A stretch of 64,000 nt of DNA from Alphaproteobacteria bacterium (GTDB taxonomy: Bacteria > Pseudomonadota > Alphaproteobacteria > UBA828). Position 1 is the stretch's first letter; each line of letters begins with the position of its first letter. The translations under genes were made by a program, and so were the position numbers. The notes under the pieces were generated by a model. It saw only the letters and a program-made list of their open reading frames with translations. It searched no databases and was not told the origin of the DNA. The stretch lies in NCBI GenBank assembly GCA_022826665.1, contig JAJDUK010000024.1, positions 191,844 through 255,843 on the forward strand, given 5' to 3'. Positions 29,524 through 40,422 of this stretch are shown here, piece after piece.

Positions 29524-30776
29524 CGCACCTCGACTTTGACGCCGGGTCCGATCTCGGGGAAGCGCGTCGTGGCGACGCTCTCGCCCTCGATGATCCCGCC
29601 GGATACCACGACGTCGTTGCCGACGCGCGCGAGCAGCGCCACCGGCCGGGGCTCGAGCCGGCCGTCCACGACCGCGTAGACCGTATCGCCGCCGACCAGC
29701 GCAGTCTCCGGCAACTGCGTGGCCCCCCGGTACACGCGGTCCGGTATGCGAACCTCCACGAAGGCGCCGGGGCGGAGCGGCAGCGCCGCCGCGTCATGCT
29801 CGATCCGCGCATACACACGAACCCCGCCGCTCGCCGCGTCGACCTCGCCGTCGGCCCGCTGGATCACCGCGCGGAAGGGGAAGTTGCGGTCGCCCGCACG
29901 CCACGTCACCTCCACCGGTCGCCCGCGAAGACCCGCCGCAGAGGAGACGAGCCGCCCGTAGTCCGCGTCGCTCAGATGAATTTGGATGTCCAGTTGGGCC
30001 TGATCCAACAAGCGGACCACACGGTCGTTCACGCCGAGCCGCTTGCCGAGCGCAGCGGACACTGACGTCAGATACCCGTCGAAGGGTGCGACCAGCCGTG
30101 TGTTCGCAAGATCGCGTTCGGCCCGTTCCAGCGCCACGGTGCTACGAGCAATCACCGCCTCCTGCCGCGCGATCCGCGCGCGCAAGCCCGCTATCCGACG
30201 CTCCGTCGCCGCCAGCGCCCGCACCCGCTCGCTCCGGCGCACCAGGGCATCGTCGACCGTCTTCTGTGCGGCGGTGCCTTTGGCGAGCAGCGCCTCCCGC
30301 CGTTCCAGCTCGCGCTCCGCCAACGCCAGTTGGGTGCGATCTGCCGTGAGCCCCGCCTCTTCCGCTCCCAGCTCCGCCCCGGTCTCCGAAAGCTGCGCCC
30401 GCGCCTCCGCCAGTGCCGCCTCCGCCTCCGTGACCGCTGCGCGATACTCGAAGGGGTCGATCTCCACCAGGAGCTCGCCGGCCCGCACCGTGCCGCCGTT
30501 CACGAAGTTCCGGCCCACGGCCACCACCGGCCCCGCCACCAGTGCCCGCAGCTCCACATCGCGATGCGCCACCACCTCGCCGTAGGCGCCGATGGAAGGC
30601 TGCACGTCGGCGATGCGGACGGTCGCGGCGGCAATCGGCCGGGCGCGCTCCGCCGGGCCGGTGCGCTCGATCTCGGGCCGCGTCGCCTGCAGGTAGCCGA
30701 CCGCCAACACCGCGCACACCAGCGTGAGCAACGGCAGCACGACCTTCAGCGTGCGAAAGCGGCGGCGTTTGGCCAA
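29520..30776 (-). CDS. RND efflux periplasmic adaptor (MFP/HlyD family)
   Basis: Coiled-coil hairpin and lipoyl halves, ERAERDLANTRLVAPFDGYL; 4-bp overlap with the RND pump gene. Confidence 0.94.
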   Translation of the reverse strand: MAKRRRFRTLKVVLPLLTLVCAVLAVGYLQATRPEIERTGPAERARPIAAATVRIADVQPSIGAYGEVVAHRDVELRALVAGPVVAVGRNFVNGGTVRAGELLVEIDPFEYRAAVTEAEAALAEARAQLSETGAELGAEEAGLTADRTQLALAERELERREALLAKGTAAQKTVDDALVRRSERVRALAATERRIAGLRARIARQEAVIARSTVALERAERDLANTRLVAPFDGYLTSVSAALGKRLGVNDRVVRLLDQAQLDIQIHLSDADYGRLVSSAAGLRGRPVEVTWRAGDRNFPFRAVIQRADGEVDAASGGVRVYARIEHDAAALPLRPGAFVEVRIPDRVYRGATQLPETALVGGDTVYAVVDGRLEPRPVALLARVGNDVVVSGGIIEGESVATTRFPEIGPGVKVEVR

Positions 30777-30882
30777 CTGCGGCCTCCCCTTACTCCCCTA
30801 CTCGGCAACCTGTGGTGGGCGGCCTTGTGCCGCCGCCATGCCGCGGCGACAATCCCCGCCCGCCACACGGATGGTGACGCGA

Positions 30883-32052
30883 ATGTCCGGCACTCATTAC
30901 GATCCCATCGAAATGATCGAGCGACTCGTGTCTTTCGACACGACAAGTCGCGAGTCGAACCTCGCGTTGATCCACTTCGTGCGCGACTATCTCGCCTCAC
31001 ACGGCATTGATTCTACACTTATTCATGACGAAACGGGAAACAAGGCGAATCTTTACGCCACGGTCGGCCCCAGCGATGTGCCGGGAATAGCACTCTCGGG
31101 CCACACCGACGTGGTGCCGGTGGACGGCCAGCCCTGGGATACGGACCCGTTCAGCGTCGTAGAGAAAGACGGCCGTCTCTATGGGCGCGGCACCTCGGAC
31201 ATGAAGAGCTTCAGCGCCATTGCGCTCGCCCTCGTGCCCGAGTTCACCGCCCGCCCGCTCAAGACCCCGATCCATTTTGCGCTCTCCTTCGACGAGGAGG
31301 TCGGCTGCCTCGGGGCACCGCTGATGATCGACGGGCTTGGCACCAAGCTCGGCGTCAAGCCGCATATCGTGATCGTGGGCGAGCCCACCAACATGGCGGT
31401 GGTGAACGCCCACAAGGGTGTCTACAGCTTCGAGACCCGCGTGCGCGGGCTGGAGGTCCATTCCAGCGCCACTCATCTCGGCGTGAACGCGGTGCAGTAC
31501 GCCGCGACGTTGGTCCACTTCCTGACCGAAATCGCGGACGAGATGGCCGCACGTGCCGAGCCCGAGAGCGGCTTCGACCCGCCGTATACGACGGTCCATG
31601 TCGGCACGATCCGAGGCGGAACGGCCCAGAATATCGTGCCGCTTGACTGCAAATTCACCTGGGAATACCGGCTGGTACCGGGGGCGGACCCTGACGAGAT
31701 TCGCAACCGCTTCGAGCGTTTCGCTGAGGAGACCGTGCTGCCGCGCATGCGTGCGGTCGATCCCGCGACCGGAATCTCCACGAAGGCCCGCGCCGTCGTG
31801 CCCGGCCTGGTGCCGGAGGACGGCTCGCCGGCCGAGGCGATCGTGATGGCGCTCGCGCGCACCAATCACACCGAGGTGGTGGCCTACGGCACGGAGGCCG
31901 GGCAGTTTCAGGAGGCCGGGATTCCCACCGTGATCTGCGGGCCCGGCAGCATCCGCCAGGCGCACCAGCCCAACGAATACATCGAATTGAGCGAGGTCCG
32001 CGCCTGCGAAGCCTTCATGCGCCGCCTGCTCGACGAGGTGTGTGCGGTCTGA
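30883..32052 (+). CDS. argE: acetylornithine deacetylase
   Basis: ALSGHTDVVPVDGQPWDTDPF, GRGTSDMKSF, FDEEVGCLGAP M20 motifs; alternative start 30871. Confidence 0.92.
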   Translation: MSGTHYDPIEMIERLVSFDTTSRESNLALIHFVRDYLASHGIDSTLIHDETGNKANLYATVGPSDVPGIALSGHTDVVPVDGQPWDTDPFSVVEKDGRLYGRGTSDMKSFSAIALALVPEFTARPLKTPIHFALSFDEEVGCLGAPLMIDGLGTKLGVKPHIVIVGEPTNMAVVNAHKGVYSFETRVRGLEVHSSATHLGVNAVQYAATLVHFLTEIADEMAARAEPESGFDPPYTTVHVGTIRGGTAQNIVPLDCKFTWEYRLVPGADPDEIRNRFERFAEETVLPRMRAVDPATGISTKARAVVPGLVPEDGSPAEAIVMALARTNHTEVVAYGTEAGQFQEAGIPTVICGPGSIRQAHQPNEYIELSEVRACEAFMRRLLDEVCAV

Positions 32053-32064
32053 TTGCGGGGCCGA

Positions 32065-32129
32065 TTTTCCACAGGGTCTCCACAGGTATTTGACAACGAT
32101 ATCCACAGCTTATCGACAGCTTCTCCACT
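32065..32129. promoter_or_regulatory. phased array of DnaA-box-like 9-mers (TTWTCCACA-type)
   Basis: TTTTCCACA (32065), GTCTCCACA (32076), ATATCCACA (32099), TTATCGACA (32110), TTCTCCACT (32121); starts spaced 11, 23, 11, 11 bp. Confidence 0.6.
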
Positions 32130-32150
32130 AAGGACAAAGGAACGCGAGCA

Positions 32151-34250
<2,100 letters not shown>

Positions 34251-34271
34251 GAAGCGCCGCCGGCGCCGGGT

Positions 34272-35468
34272 TCAGGCCGCCGGCATGCCCGCCGCGTCGG
34301 CGCCGACACCCCGCCGCCGCGGGCGCGGCACGCTCGCCGACTTGAGCTGGCCGCAGGCCGCCTGAATGTCGCGGCCGCGCGGTGCGCGCACCGGCGCAGC
34401 GTAGCCCGCCCGGTTGACGATCGCGGCGAACTTCTCGATGGCCTCCGGCGCGGAGCACTCGTAAGGCGCGCCCGGCCACGGATTGAAGGGGATCAGGTTG
34501 AGCTTGGCCGGAATGCCGGCGATCAGGCGGACCAGCGCGCGGGCGTCGGCCTCGGAATCGTTCACGCCCTTCAGCATCACGTATTCGAAGGTGATACGCC
34601 GCGCGTTGCTGGCGCCGGGGTAGCGCCGGCAGGCGTCGAGCAGCGCCGCGATCGGATACTTGCGGTTGATCGGGACCAGCTCGTCGCGCAAGTCGTCGCG
34701 AACGGCATGAAGCGAGACCGCGAGACCGACGCCGAGCTCGGCGCCGCAGCGCTCGATCATCGGCACCACGCCGGCGGTGGAGAGCGTGATCCGCCGGCGC
34801 GAGAGCGCGATCCCCTCGGGATCCATGACGATGCGGAGCGCCTTCGCGACATTGTCGTAATTGAACAGGGGTTCGCCCATGCCCATCATCACGATGTTCG
34901 AGAGCAGGCGCGGGCCACGCGGCGAGGGCCATTCGCCGTAGGCATCGCGGGCCGTGAGGAACTGCGCGACGATCTCGCCGGCTTCCAGATTACGCACCAT
35001 GCGCTGGGTGCCGGTATGGCAGAAGGTGCACGACAGCGTGCATCCCACCTGGGAGGAGATGCAGAGCGCGCCGCGATCCTCCTCCGGGATGTAGACGGTC
35101 TCCACCTCGCGGCCGTCGGCGAAGCGCAGCAGCCACTTCCGCGTGCCGTCGGACGCGCGTTGCTCCGTCGCCACTTCAGGCCGCGCCAGGGCATAGCGCT
35201 CGGCGAGCACTGCGCGCAGCGCGCCGCTTATGGTCGTCATCGCGCCGAATTCGACGGCGCCCCGGTGGTATACCCAGTGCCAGAGCTGCTTGGCCCGCAT
35301 GCGCAGGCGGTCCTCCGGCACGCCGACAGCCCGCAGGCGCTCGCCAAGCTCGTCCCGCGTGAGCCCGATCAGGCTTTCGCGCTCGTTCGCCGAAGCGCTC
35401 AGTTCGTTCGTTGAGTGGTCGTCCATAACGGGCCCGGAGCCCGTCGCGGAACTATCCGCTACGGGCAC
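34272..35468 (-). CDS. rlmN: 23S rRNA (adenine(2503)-C(2))-methyltransferase
   Basis: Radical [35 protein letters not shown]. Confidence 0.96.
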   Translation of the reverse strand: MPVADSSATGSGPVMDDHSTNELSASANERESLIGLTRDELGERLRAVGVPEDRLRMRAKQLWHWVYHRGAVEFGAMTTISGALRAVLAERYALARPEVATEQRASDGTRKWLLRFADGREVETVYIPEEDRGALCISSQVGCTLSCTFCHTGTQRMVRNLEAGEIVAQFLTARDAYGEWPSPRGPRLLSNIVMMGMGEPLFNYDNVAKALRIVMDPEGIALSRRRITLSTAGVVPMIERCGAELGVGLAVSLHAVRDDLRDELVPINRKYPIAALLDACRRYPGASNARRITFEYVMLKGVNDSEADARALVRLIAGIPAKLNLIPFNPWPGAPYECSAPEAIEKFAAIVNRAGYAAPVRAPRGRDIQAACGQLKSASVPRPRRRGVGADAAGMPAA

Positions 35469-35995
35469 GCCCTGACGATGGCGTCGTGGATCTTGGTAAA
35501 GCCGATCAGGGAGTAGCTGTCTTCGGAAAAGGTGTTCTTGAGAGACACCCCGCGCACCTTCATCTCGCGGCCGCGTATCATGGCCTTGACGACCGTGGCG
35601 TCCGCCTCTTCGTCACTCACCCAGGCGTGCTCTCCATGGGTCAGGTCGAAGCTGAATTGGCGGCCGTCGATGGTCACCTTCACGACCTTTCCCTCCGGAT
35701 AGGGATAGCCCGAGGTTACGCTGACCTCCTCGGTCGTCCTCGCCGCCTGGCGGCGGGTCACCATGACGTTGGGCGCACCGCGCCGCTTGTAATTGCCCTT
35801 GGACTTCGCCGGTTTGGCATGCATGTAGCAGACCTTATTGCCGTCCCGGACGTAGCTGTGCGCCTTCCAATTTGCGTTCTCGGCCAAGGGCTCAGGCTTC
35901 ACCTGCGCGTCCGCCCCCTGGGGGCCGGCGAGCAGTGAAACACACAGAACGGCGGAAAACAGGAGCGCCAGCGTCGCGGCGATGCGTCGGTTCAT
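35459..35995 (-). CDS. invasion-associated locus B (IalB)-like secreted protein
   Basis: Signal peptide, [59 protein letters not shown]. Confidence 0.82.
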   Translation of the reverse strand: MNRRIAATLALLFSAVLCVSLLAGPQGADAQVKPEPLAENANWKAHSYVRDGNKVCYMHAKPAKSKGNYKRRGAPNVMVTRRQAARTTEEVSVTSGYPYPEGKVVKVTIDGRQFSFDLTHGEHAWVSDEEADATVVKAMIRGREMKVRGVSLKNTFSEDSYSLIGFTKIHDAIVRACP

Positions 35996-36141
35996 GGCCT
36001 CTGGAAGCTTATGGGCGACGGCGGCGCAGCATAACCAAAATGATGCCGGGCCGCCAGTACCTCTCCCCGCCGGTTCGAATCACGATTTTGACACCGGCTG
36101 CCCAACGTGCTTCGCGCCCTTCTTCGGCACTCGGGCGCCTG

Positions 36142-36408
36142 GCCCGCATTTCTCACCACGGTCATGGTCTGCGCGGCGCATTCAGGGCGAGAGGGCAGGA
36201 GCGCCATGCAGCGCGATGCGGGGACATCGGGCAAACGGCACGACGCACCCTGTCGCCCTGAAGGCGCCGCCCTTCGGGTCGCGCCCAGGCGCCCGCCCGC
36301 GTCGTCGCGGGCCTCAACCGTATTCCCTGATACGCTTTTCGGCCCGCTCCTGGCGGATCGAACGCCTGGTGTGCGACGCAGGCCGTGACCGTGGTGAGAA
36401 GTGCGGGC
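36142..36408. repeat. hairpin-rich inverted-repeat element, copy A
   Basis: Left end GCCCGCATTTCTCACCACGGTCATGGTCTGCG pairs with right end CGCAGGCCGTGACCGTGGTGAGAAGTGCGGGC (three mismatches); nested internal stems. Confidence 0.8.
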
Positions 36409-36449
36409 TAGCGGTTTACGGCGGGCCCGGCGCAGGCCATATAGAGAGC

Positions 36450-37013
36450 ATGGCGATACTCAAGATCGCGCGCATGGGCCATCCCGTGCTGAGCCGCGCC
36501 GCGTTGCCGGTGGCCGACCCGACCGCACCGGCGATCGCGCGACTGATCGAGGACATGATGGAGACGTTGGAGGACGCAAACGGAGCCGGCCTCGCGGCAC
36601 CCCAGGTCCACGTGCCGCTGCGACTCGTGCTCTTCCGCGTGCCGCCCGGCCGTGAGACGGCGGAGGAAGAGAGCGCGGACGGCGAGCACGCGCCTTCGTC
36701 GGAGCTGGAGTCGCCTACGGTTCTCATCAACCCCGCAATCGAGCCGATCGGCGAGCGCATGGTGGAGGACCTGGAAGCGTGTCTCTCCCTCCCCGGCCTC
36801 GCCGGCGTCGTGCCGCGCCACGACCACATTCTATATCGTTGGACGGACACCGAAGGCCGAAAGCACGAATGCGAAGCGCGGGGCTTCCATGCGCGCGTAG
36901 TGCAGCATGAGTGCGACCACCTGGACGGTATCCTCTATCCGATGCGGATGACCGATCTCTCGACCCTCAGCTTCACGAGCGAGCTCGGCCGCCCGGCGGC
37001 CTTAGAAGCCTGA
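36450..37013 (+). CDS. def: peptide deformylase
   Basis: GAGLAAPQVHVP, EACLSLPG, QHECDHLDG motifs; ATG at 36450. Confidence 0.93.
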   Translation: MAILKIARMGHPVLSRAALPVADPTAPAIARLIEDMMETLEDANGAGLAAPQVHVPLRLVLFRVPPGRETAEEESADGEHAPSSELESPTVLINPAIEPIGERMVEDLEACLSLPGLAGVVPRHDHILYRWTDTEGRKHECEARGFHARVVQHECDHLDGILYPMRMTDLSTLSFTSELGRPAALEA

Positions 37014-37016
37014 GCC

Positions 37017-37706
37017 ATGTGGCGAGCGCTGCCTGCGGACGAGACGCGCGACCGGCTGCTGACCGCGGCACTCCCCCACGTGCCCTTCGACGGCTGGTCC
37101 GAGAAGGCGCTGGCTGCGGCAGCGGCGGAGCTTGGTATCGAGACCGAGGAGGCGCACCAGACCTTTCCTGGCGGGTCCGTCGCGCTCGTCACCTATCACG
37201 CGGCCTACGCCGACCGGCGCATGGAAGAAGCGCTGAAGGAGGCCGATCTGGCGGAGATGCGACTGCGGGAGCGCATCGCCCATGCCGTGCGTCTCAGGCT
37301 CGAGCAGAACGTGGCACACCGCGAGGCGATCCGTGCGGCGTTGCCGATTCTGGCGCAGCCCGCCAATGGCCCGCACGCGCTTTCGTCCCTCTACCGCACC
37401 GTGGACACGGTCTGGTTCGCGGTCGGTGACAAGTCGACGGATTTCGGCTTCTACACCAAGCGCGCCCTGCTCGCCGGCGTCTACCTCTCCACCCTGCTCT
37501 ACTGGCTGAACGACGGCTCCGAGGATACGCAGGCGACCTGGGGCTTCCTCGACCGCCGTATCGCCGACGTCATGCGTATCCAAACGGCGCGGGGGCAGTT
37601 CGCCCGCTTCCGCCCGCCGGGCTTCGGGCTATTGCGGCGCCTGCGCGAGGCGGCCCGCGCCGCCGCGGACCCCATGCACGGGCGCGGCCCGGAGAGACCG
37701 TCGTAG
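37017..37706 (+). CDS. COQ9 family protein
   Basis: LLTAALPHVPFDGWSEKAL, TDFGFYTKRALLAGVYLSTLLYWLND, TWGFLDRRIADVM. Confidence 0.93.
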   Translation: MWRALPADETRDRLLTAALPHVPFDGWSEKALAAAAAELGIETEEAHQTFPGGSVALVTYHAAYADRRMEEALKEADLAEMRLRERIAHAVRLRLEQNVAHREAIRAALPILAQPANGPHALSSLYRTVDTVWFAVGDKSTDFGFYTKRALLAGVYLSTLLYWLNDGSEDTQATWGFLDRRIADVMRIQTARGQFARFRPPGFGLLRRLREAARAAADPMHGRGPERPS

Positions 37707-37734
37707 CACTCGGTTCCGGCGCGATTGCCGGCTC

Positions 37735-38922
37735 CTACACAAGCAACTCGATCAGCAGGCTGTTGAGCAGCGGCCGGCCGGCGGCGGTGGCGCGGAGCCG
37801 CCCGTCCCGTCGCTCCAGATAGCCGGCCTCGACGAGGCGTGTGAGGCCATCGCGGTCGAGTACCCGGTCCGGCTCACAGCCGGTGCGCCCCTTCAGGCGC
37901 GCTTCCGATACCCCTTCTGCGAGCCTGAGTCCCATCATCAACATCTCGCGCGCCTGCTCGTCGGGGTCGAGGGAGCGCGTCTCGGCGGTGCCGTGGCCCG
38001 CGCGCTCGACGGCGGCAAGCCAGGATTCGGGGGCGGCGTGCTGGCGCGTCGCCTGCCGCCCCTCCCCTGCCGGCGCGATACGACCGTGGGCACCCGGCCC
38101 GATGCCCACGTAGTCGTCGTAGCGCCAGTAGGCGAGATTGTGGCGGCAGGCATCGCCGCCGCGCCCATGGTTCGAGACCTCGTAGGCCGCAAAGCCGGCC
38201 GCCTCCATGATCTCTTGGGTCAAGTCGTACAGAGCGCGGCCGGTATCGTCGTCGGGAAGCGCGAACGCGCCGTCGCGCGCCTGCCGCCAGAAGGGCGTGC
38301 CTTTCTCGATGGTGAGCTGGTAGAGGGAGAGGTGGTTGTCGGCGAACGACAACGCCTCGCTCAGCTCATCGCGCCAGGCCCCCACAGTCTGGCCCGGCCT
38401 CGCGTAGATCAGGTCGAAGGAGCTGCGCGGCATGATGCGCTGCGCCAACGCCACCGCCTGCCGCGCCTCCGCCACGTCGTGTCCGCGACCAAGGAATTTG
38501 AGAGCGTCATCGTCCAGCGCCTGCACGCCGAGCGAGACACGGTTGACGCCGGCCGTGCGGAAGTCTTCGAGCCGTGCCGCCTCGGTCGAGGTCGGATTGG
38601 CTTCGAGGGTGATTTCGGCGTCCGTCGCGAGGGTCCAACGCGCCGCCGCCCCGTCGATGACGGCGGCGGCGGTCTCGGGCGGCATCAGCGAGGGCGTGCC
38701 CCCACCGAAAAAGATGCTGTTGACCGTCGCCCGCGGCAGCAACGCCGCGAAGTGGTCGAGCTCGCGCAGCAGCGCACCCCGCCACCTGGCCTGATCCACG
38801 CTCTCCCTGACGTGGCTGTTGAAGTCGCAGTAGGGGCACTTGGAGAGGCAGAACGGCCAGTGGACATAGAGAGCGAGCGCCTGTTGCGCTCCGGCAGAAG
38901 ACGGCTCGGGTTCGCCGGTCAC
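37735..38922 (-). CDS. hemW: radical SAM family heme chaperone HemW
   Basis: [54 protein letters not shown] start overlapping the rdgB stop. Confidence 0.93.
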   Translation of the reverse strand: MTGEPEPSSAGAQQALALYVHWPFCLSKCPYCDFNSHVRESVDQARWRGALLRELDHFAALLPRATVNSIFFGGGTPSLMPPETAAAVIDGAAARWTLATDAEITLEANPTSTEAARLEDFRTAGVNRVSLGVQALDDDALKFLGRGHDVAEARQAVALAQRIMPRSSFDLIYARPGQTVGAWRDELSEALSFADNHLSLYQLTIEKGTPFWRQARDGAFALPDDDTGRALYDLTQEIMEAAGFAAYEVSNHGRGGDACRHNLAYWRYDDYVGIGPGAHGRIAPAGEGRQATRQHAAPESWLAAVERAGHGTAETRSLDPDEQAREMLMMGLRLAEGVSEARLKGRTGCEPDRVLDRDGLTRLVEAGYLERRDGRLRATAAGRPLLNSLLIELLV

Positions 38923-39533
38923 GGCCGGGGCGGCAGGAAGGCCGCCAGTTGCTCGAAGGCCCGCGCCCGATGGGTCAGCGGCTGTTTCTCCTCCGGCGGC
39001 ATCTCGCCCAAGGTGCGCCTGTGGCCGTCGGGGACGAAGATCGGGTCGTAACCAAACCCATGCGGACCGCGCGGCGGAAAGGTGAGAGTCCCGTCCACGC
39101 GGCCCTCGACGGTCTCGCAGTGACCGTCCGGCCAAGCGAGGGAGAGCGCGCAGACGAAATAGGCCGCCGCGCCAACGGTCTCGACCCCCCGCGCCGCAAG
39201 CTCCGCCTCGATCCGGTCCATCGCCACGCAAAAATCCTTCCCCGGCCCCGCCCAGCGGGCGGAATAGATGCCGGGCGCGCCGTCGAGCGCCGGCACCACG
39301 AGGCCGGAATCGTCGGCGAGCGCGGGCTCGCCACTCGCCTCGGCCGCTGCGCGGGCCTTGAGCACCGCGTTGGCGATGAACGTCTCGCCGGTCTCCTCCG
39401 GCTCCGCGAGGCCCAGCGCCGCAGCGCCCATCGCCTCGATGCCGAGGGGGTCCAGCAGCGCTGCGATCTCGCGGACCTTGCCCGCGTTATGGCTCGCGAC
39501 GATCAGGCGCGCCGCCGAGAGACGACGGGCCAC
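38919..39533 (-). CDS. rdgB: non-canonical purine NTP pyrophosphatase RdgB/HAM1
   Basis: [54 protein letters not shown]. Confidence 0.96.
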   Translation of the reverse strand: MARRLSAARLIVASHNAGKVREIAALLDPLGIEAMGAAALGLAEPEETGETFIANAVLKARAAAEASGEPALADDSGLVVPALDGAPGIYSARWAGPGKDFCVAMDRIEAELAARGVETVGAAAYFVCALSLAWPDGHCETVEGRVDGTLTFPPRGPHGFGYDPIFVPDGHRRTLGEMPPEEKQPLTHRARAFEQLAAFLPPRP

Positions 39534-39538
39534 GCCGT

Positions 39539-40261
39539 CTAACCCGCCCCGGCGAGGGCGTCCCGCTGCAGGGCGAAGAGTTGCTCGGCTCCTGAGCGGG
39601 CGAGCGCCAGCATGGCGATCAGCTGCGCCTCGCTGAAGGGATCGCCCTCTGCCGTGCCCTGCACCTCGACGATCCCGCCGCCGGCGGTGAACACGAAGTT
39701 CGCGTCCGCCTCCGCCGTGCTGTCTTCGTCATAATCCAGATCAAGCACCGCCTCCCCGCCGACGATCCCGCAGCTCACCGCGGCAACCTGGTCCGCGAGC
39801 GGCAACCCCTCGATCGCACCGCCCGCCACAAGGCCTTCAAGCGCCATATGGAGCGCGACGTAGGCGCCGGTAATAGCCGCGGTGCGGGTGCCGCCGTCGG
39901 CCTGAATCACGTCGCAGTCGAGGGTGATCTGACGCTCCCCCAGCGCTTCCATATCGGTCACGGCGCGAAGCGAGCGCCCGATCAAGCGCTGGATCTCCTG
40001 GGTGCGCCCGCCCTGGCGCCCGCGCGCCGCCTCGCGCGCCGAGCGGGAGCCGGTGGAGCGCGGCAGCATGCCGTATTCCCCGGTGACCCAGCCTCGCCCC
40101 TTGTTGCGGAGGAAGGGCGGCACGCGATCCTCCACGCTCGCAGTGCAGAGCACGTGCGTGTCGCCGAAACGAACCAGGCACGAGCCCTCGGCGTGCTTGT
40201 TCACGCCCGACTCGAGCTTGACCCGTCGCATTTCGTCCGGTCTGCGGCCGGATGGTCGCAT
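39539..40261 (-). CDS. rph: ribonuclease PH
   Basis: [73 protein letters not shown]. Confidence 0.97.
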   Translation of the reverse strand: MRPSGRRPDEMRRVKLESGVNKHAEGSCLVRFGDTHVLCTASVEDRVPPFLRNKGRGWVTGEYGMLPRSTGSRSAREAARGRQGGRTQEIQRLIGRSLRAVTDMEALGERQITLDCDVIQADGGTRTAAITGAYVALHMALEGLVAGGAIEGLPLADQVAAVSCGIVGGEAVLDLDYDEDSTAEADANFVFTAGGGIVEVQGTAEGDPFSEAQLIAMLALARSGAEQLFALQRDALAGAG

Positions 40262-40422
40262 AAAGGGCCCTCCCCCGCTGGCGGCGCGACACTATCGCGG
40301 GGCCCTAAGAGCGTCCACAGTATTCATTTCCCTCAATCGCCGGGCGTTCGCTCCGCTCGCGCGGGCAGCGTGACGACGGAGCCTGTAGAATGCCCGCTTC
40401 ATTCGCGGCGCGGAGCCCCGCC

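Noticed and set aside
28075-29679. 534-aa plus-strand ORF opposite the RND pump
   Set aside because: Shadow of the RND coding frame (D/H/R/L-rich, no family motifs).
36142-36408. Interpreting the repeat loci as rho-independent terminators or CRISPR-like repeats
   Set aside because: Arms are too long, there is no T-tract, copy A lies in a divergent promoter, and there is no regular repeat-spacer series.
40262-40320. AGGGCCC...GGGGCCCT inverted repeat between rph and the hydantoinase
   Set aside because: Imperfect GC-rich pairing common in this composition; divergent genes make a terminator unlikely and there is no second supporting signal.
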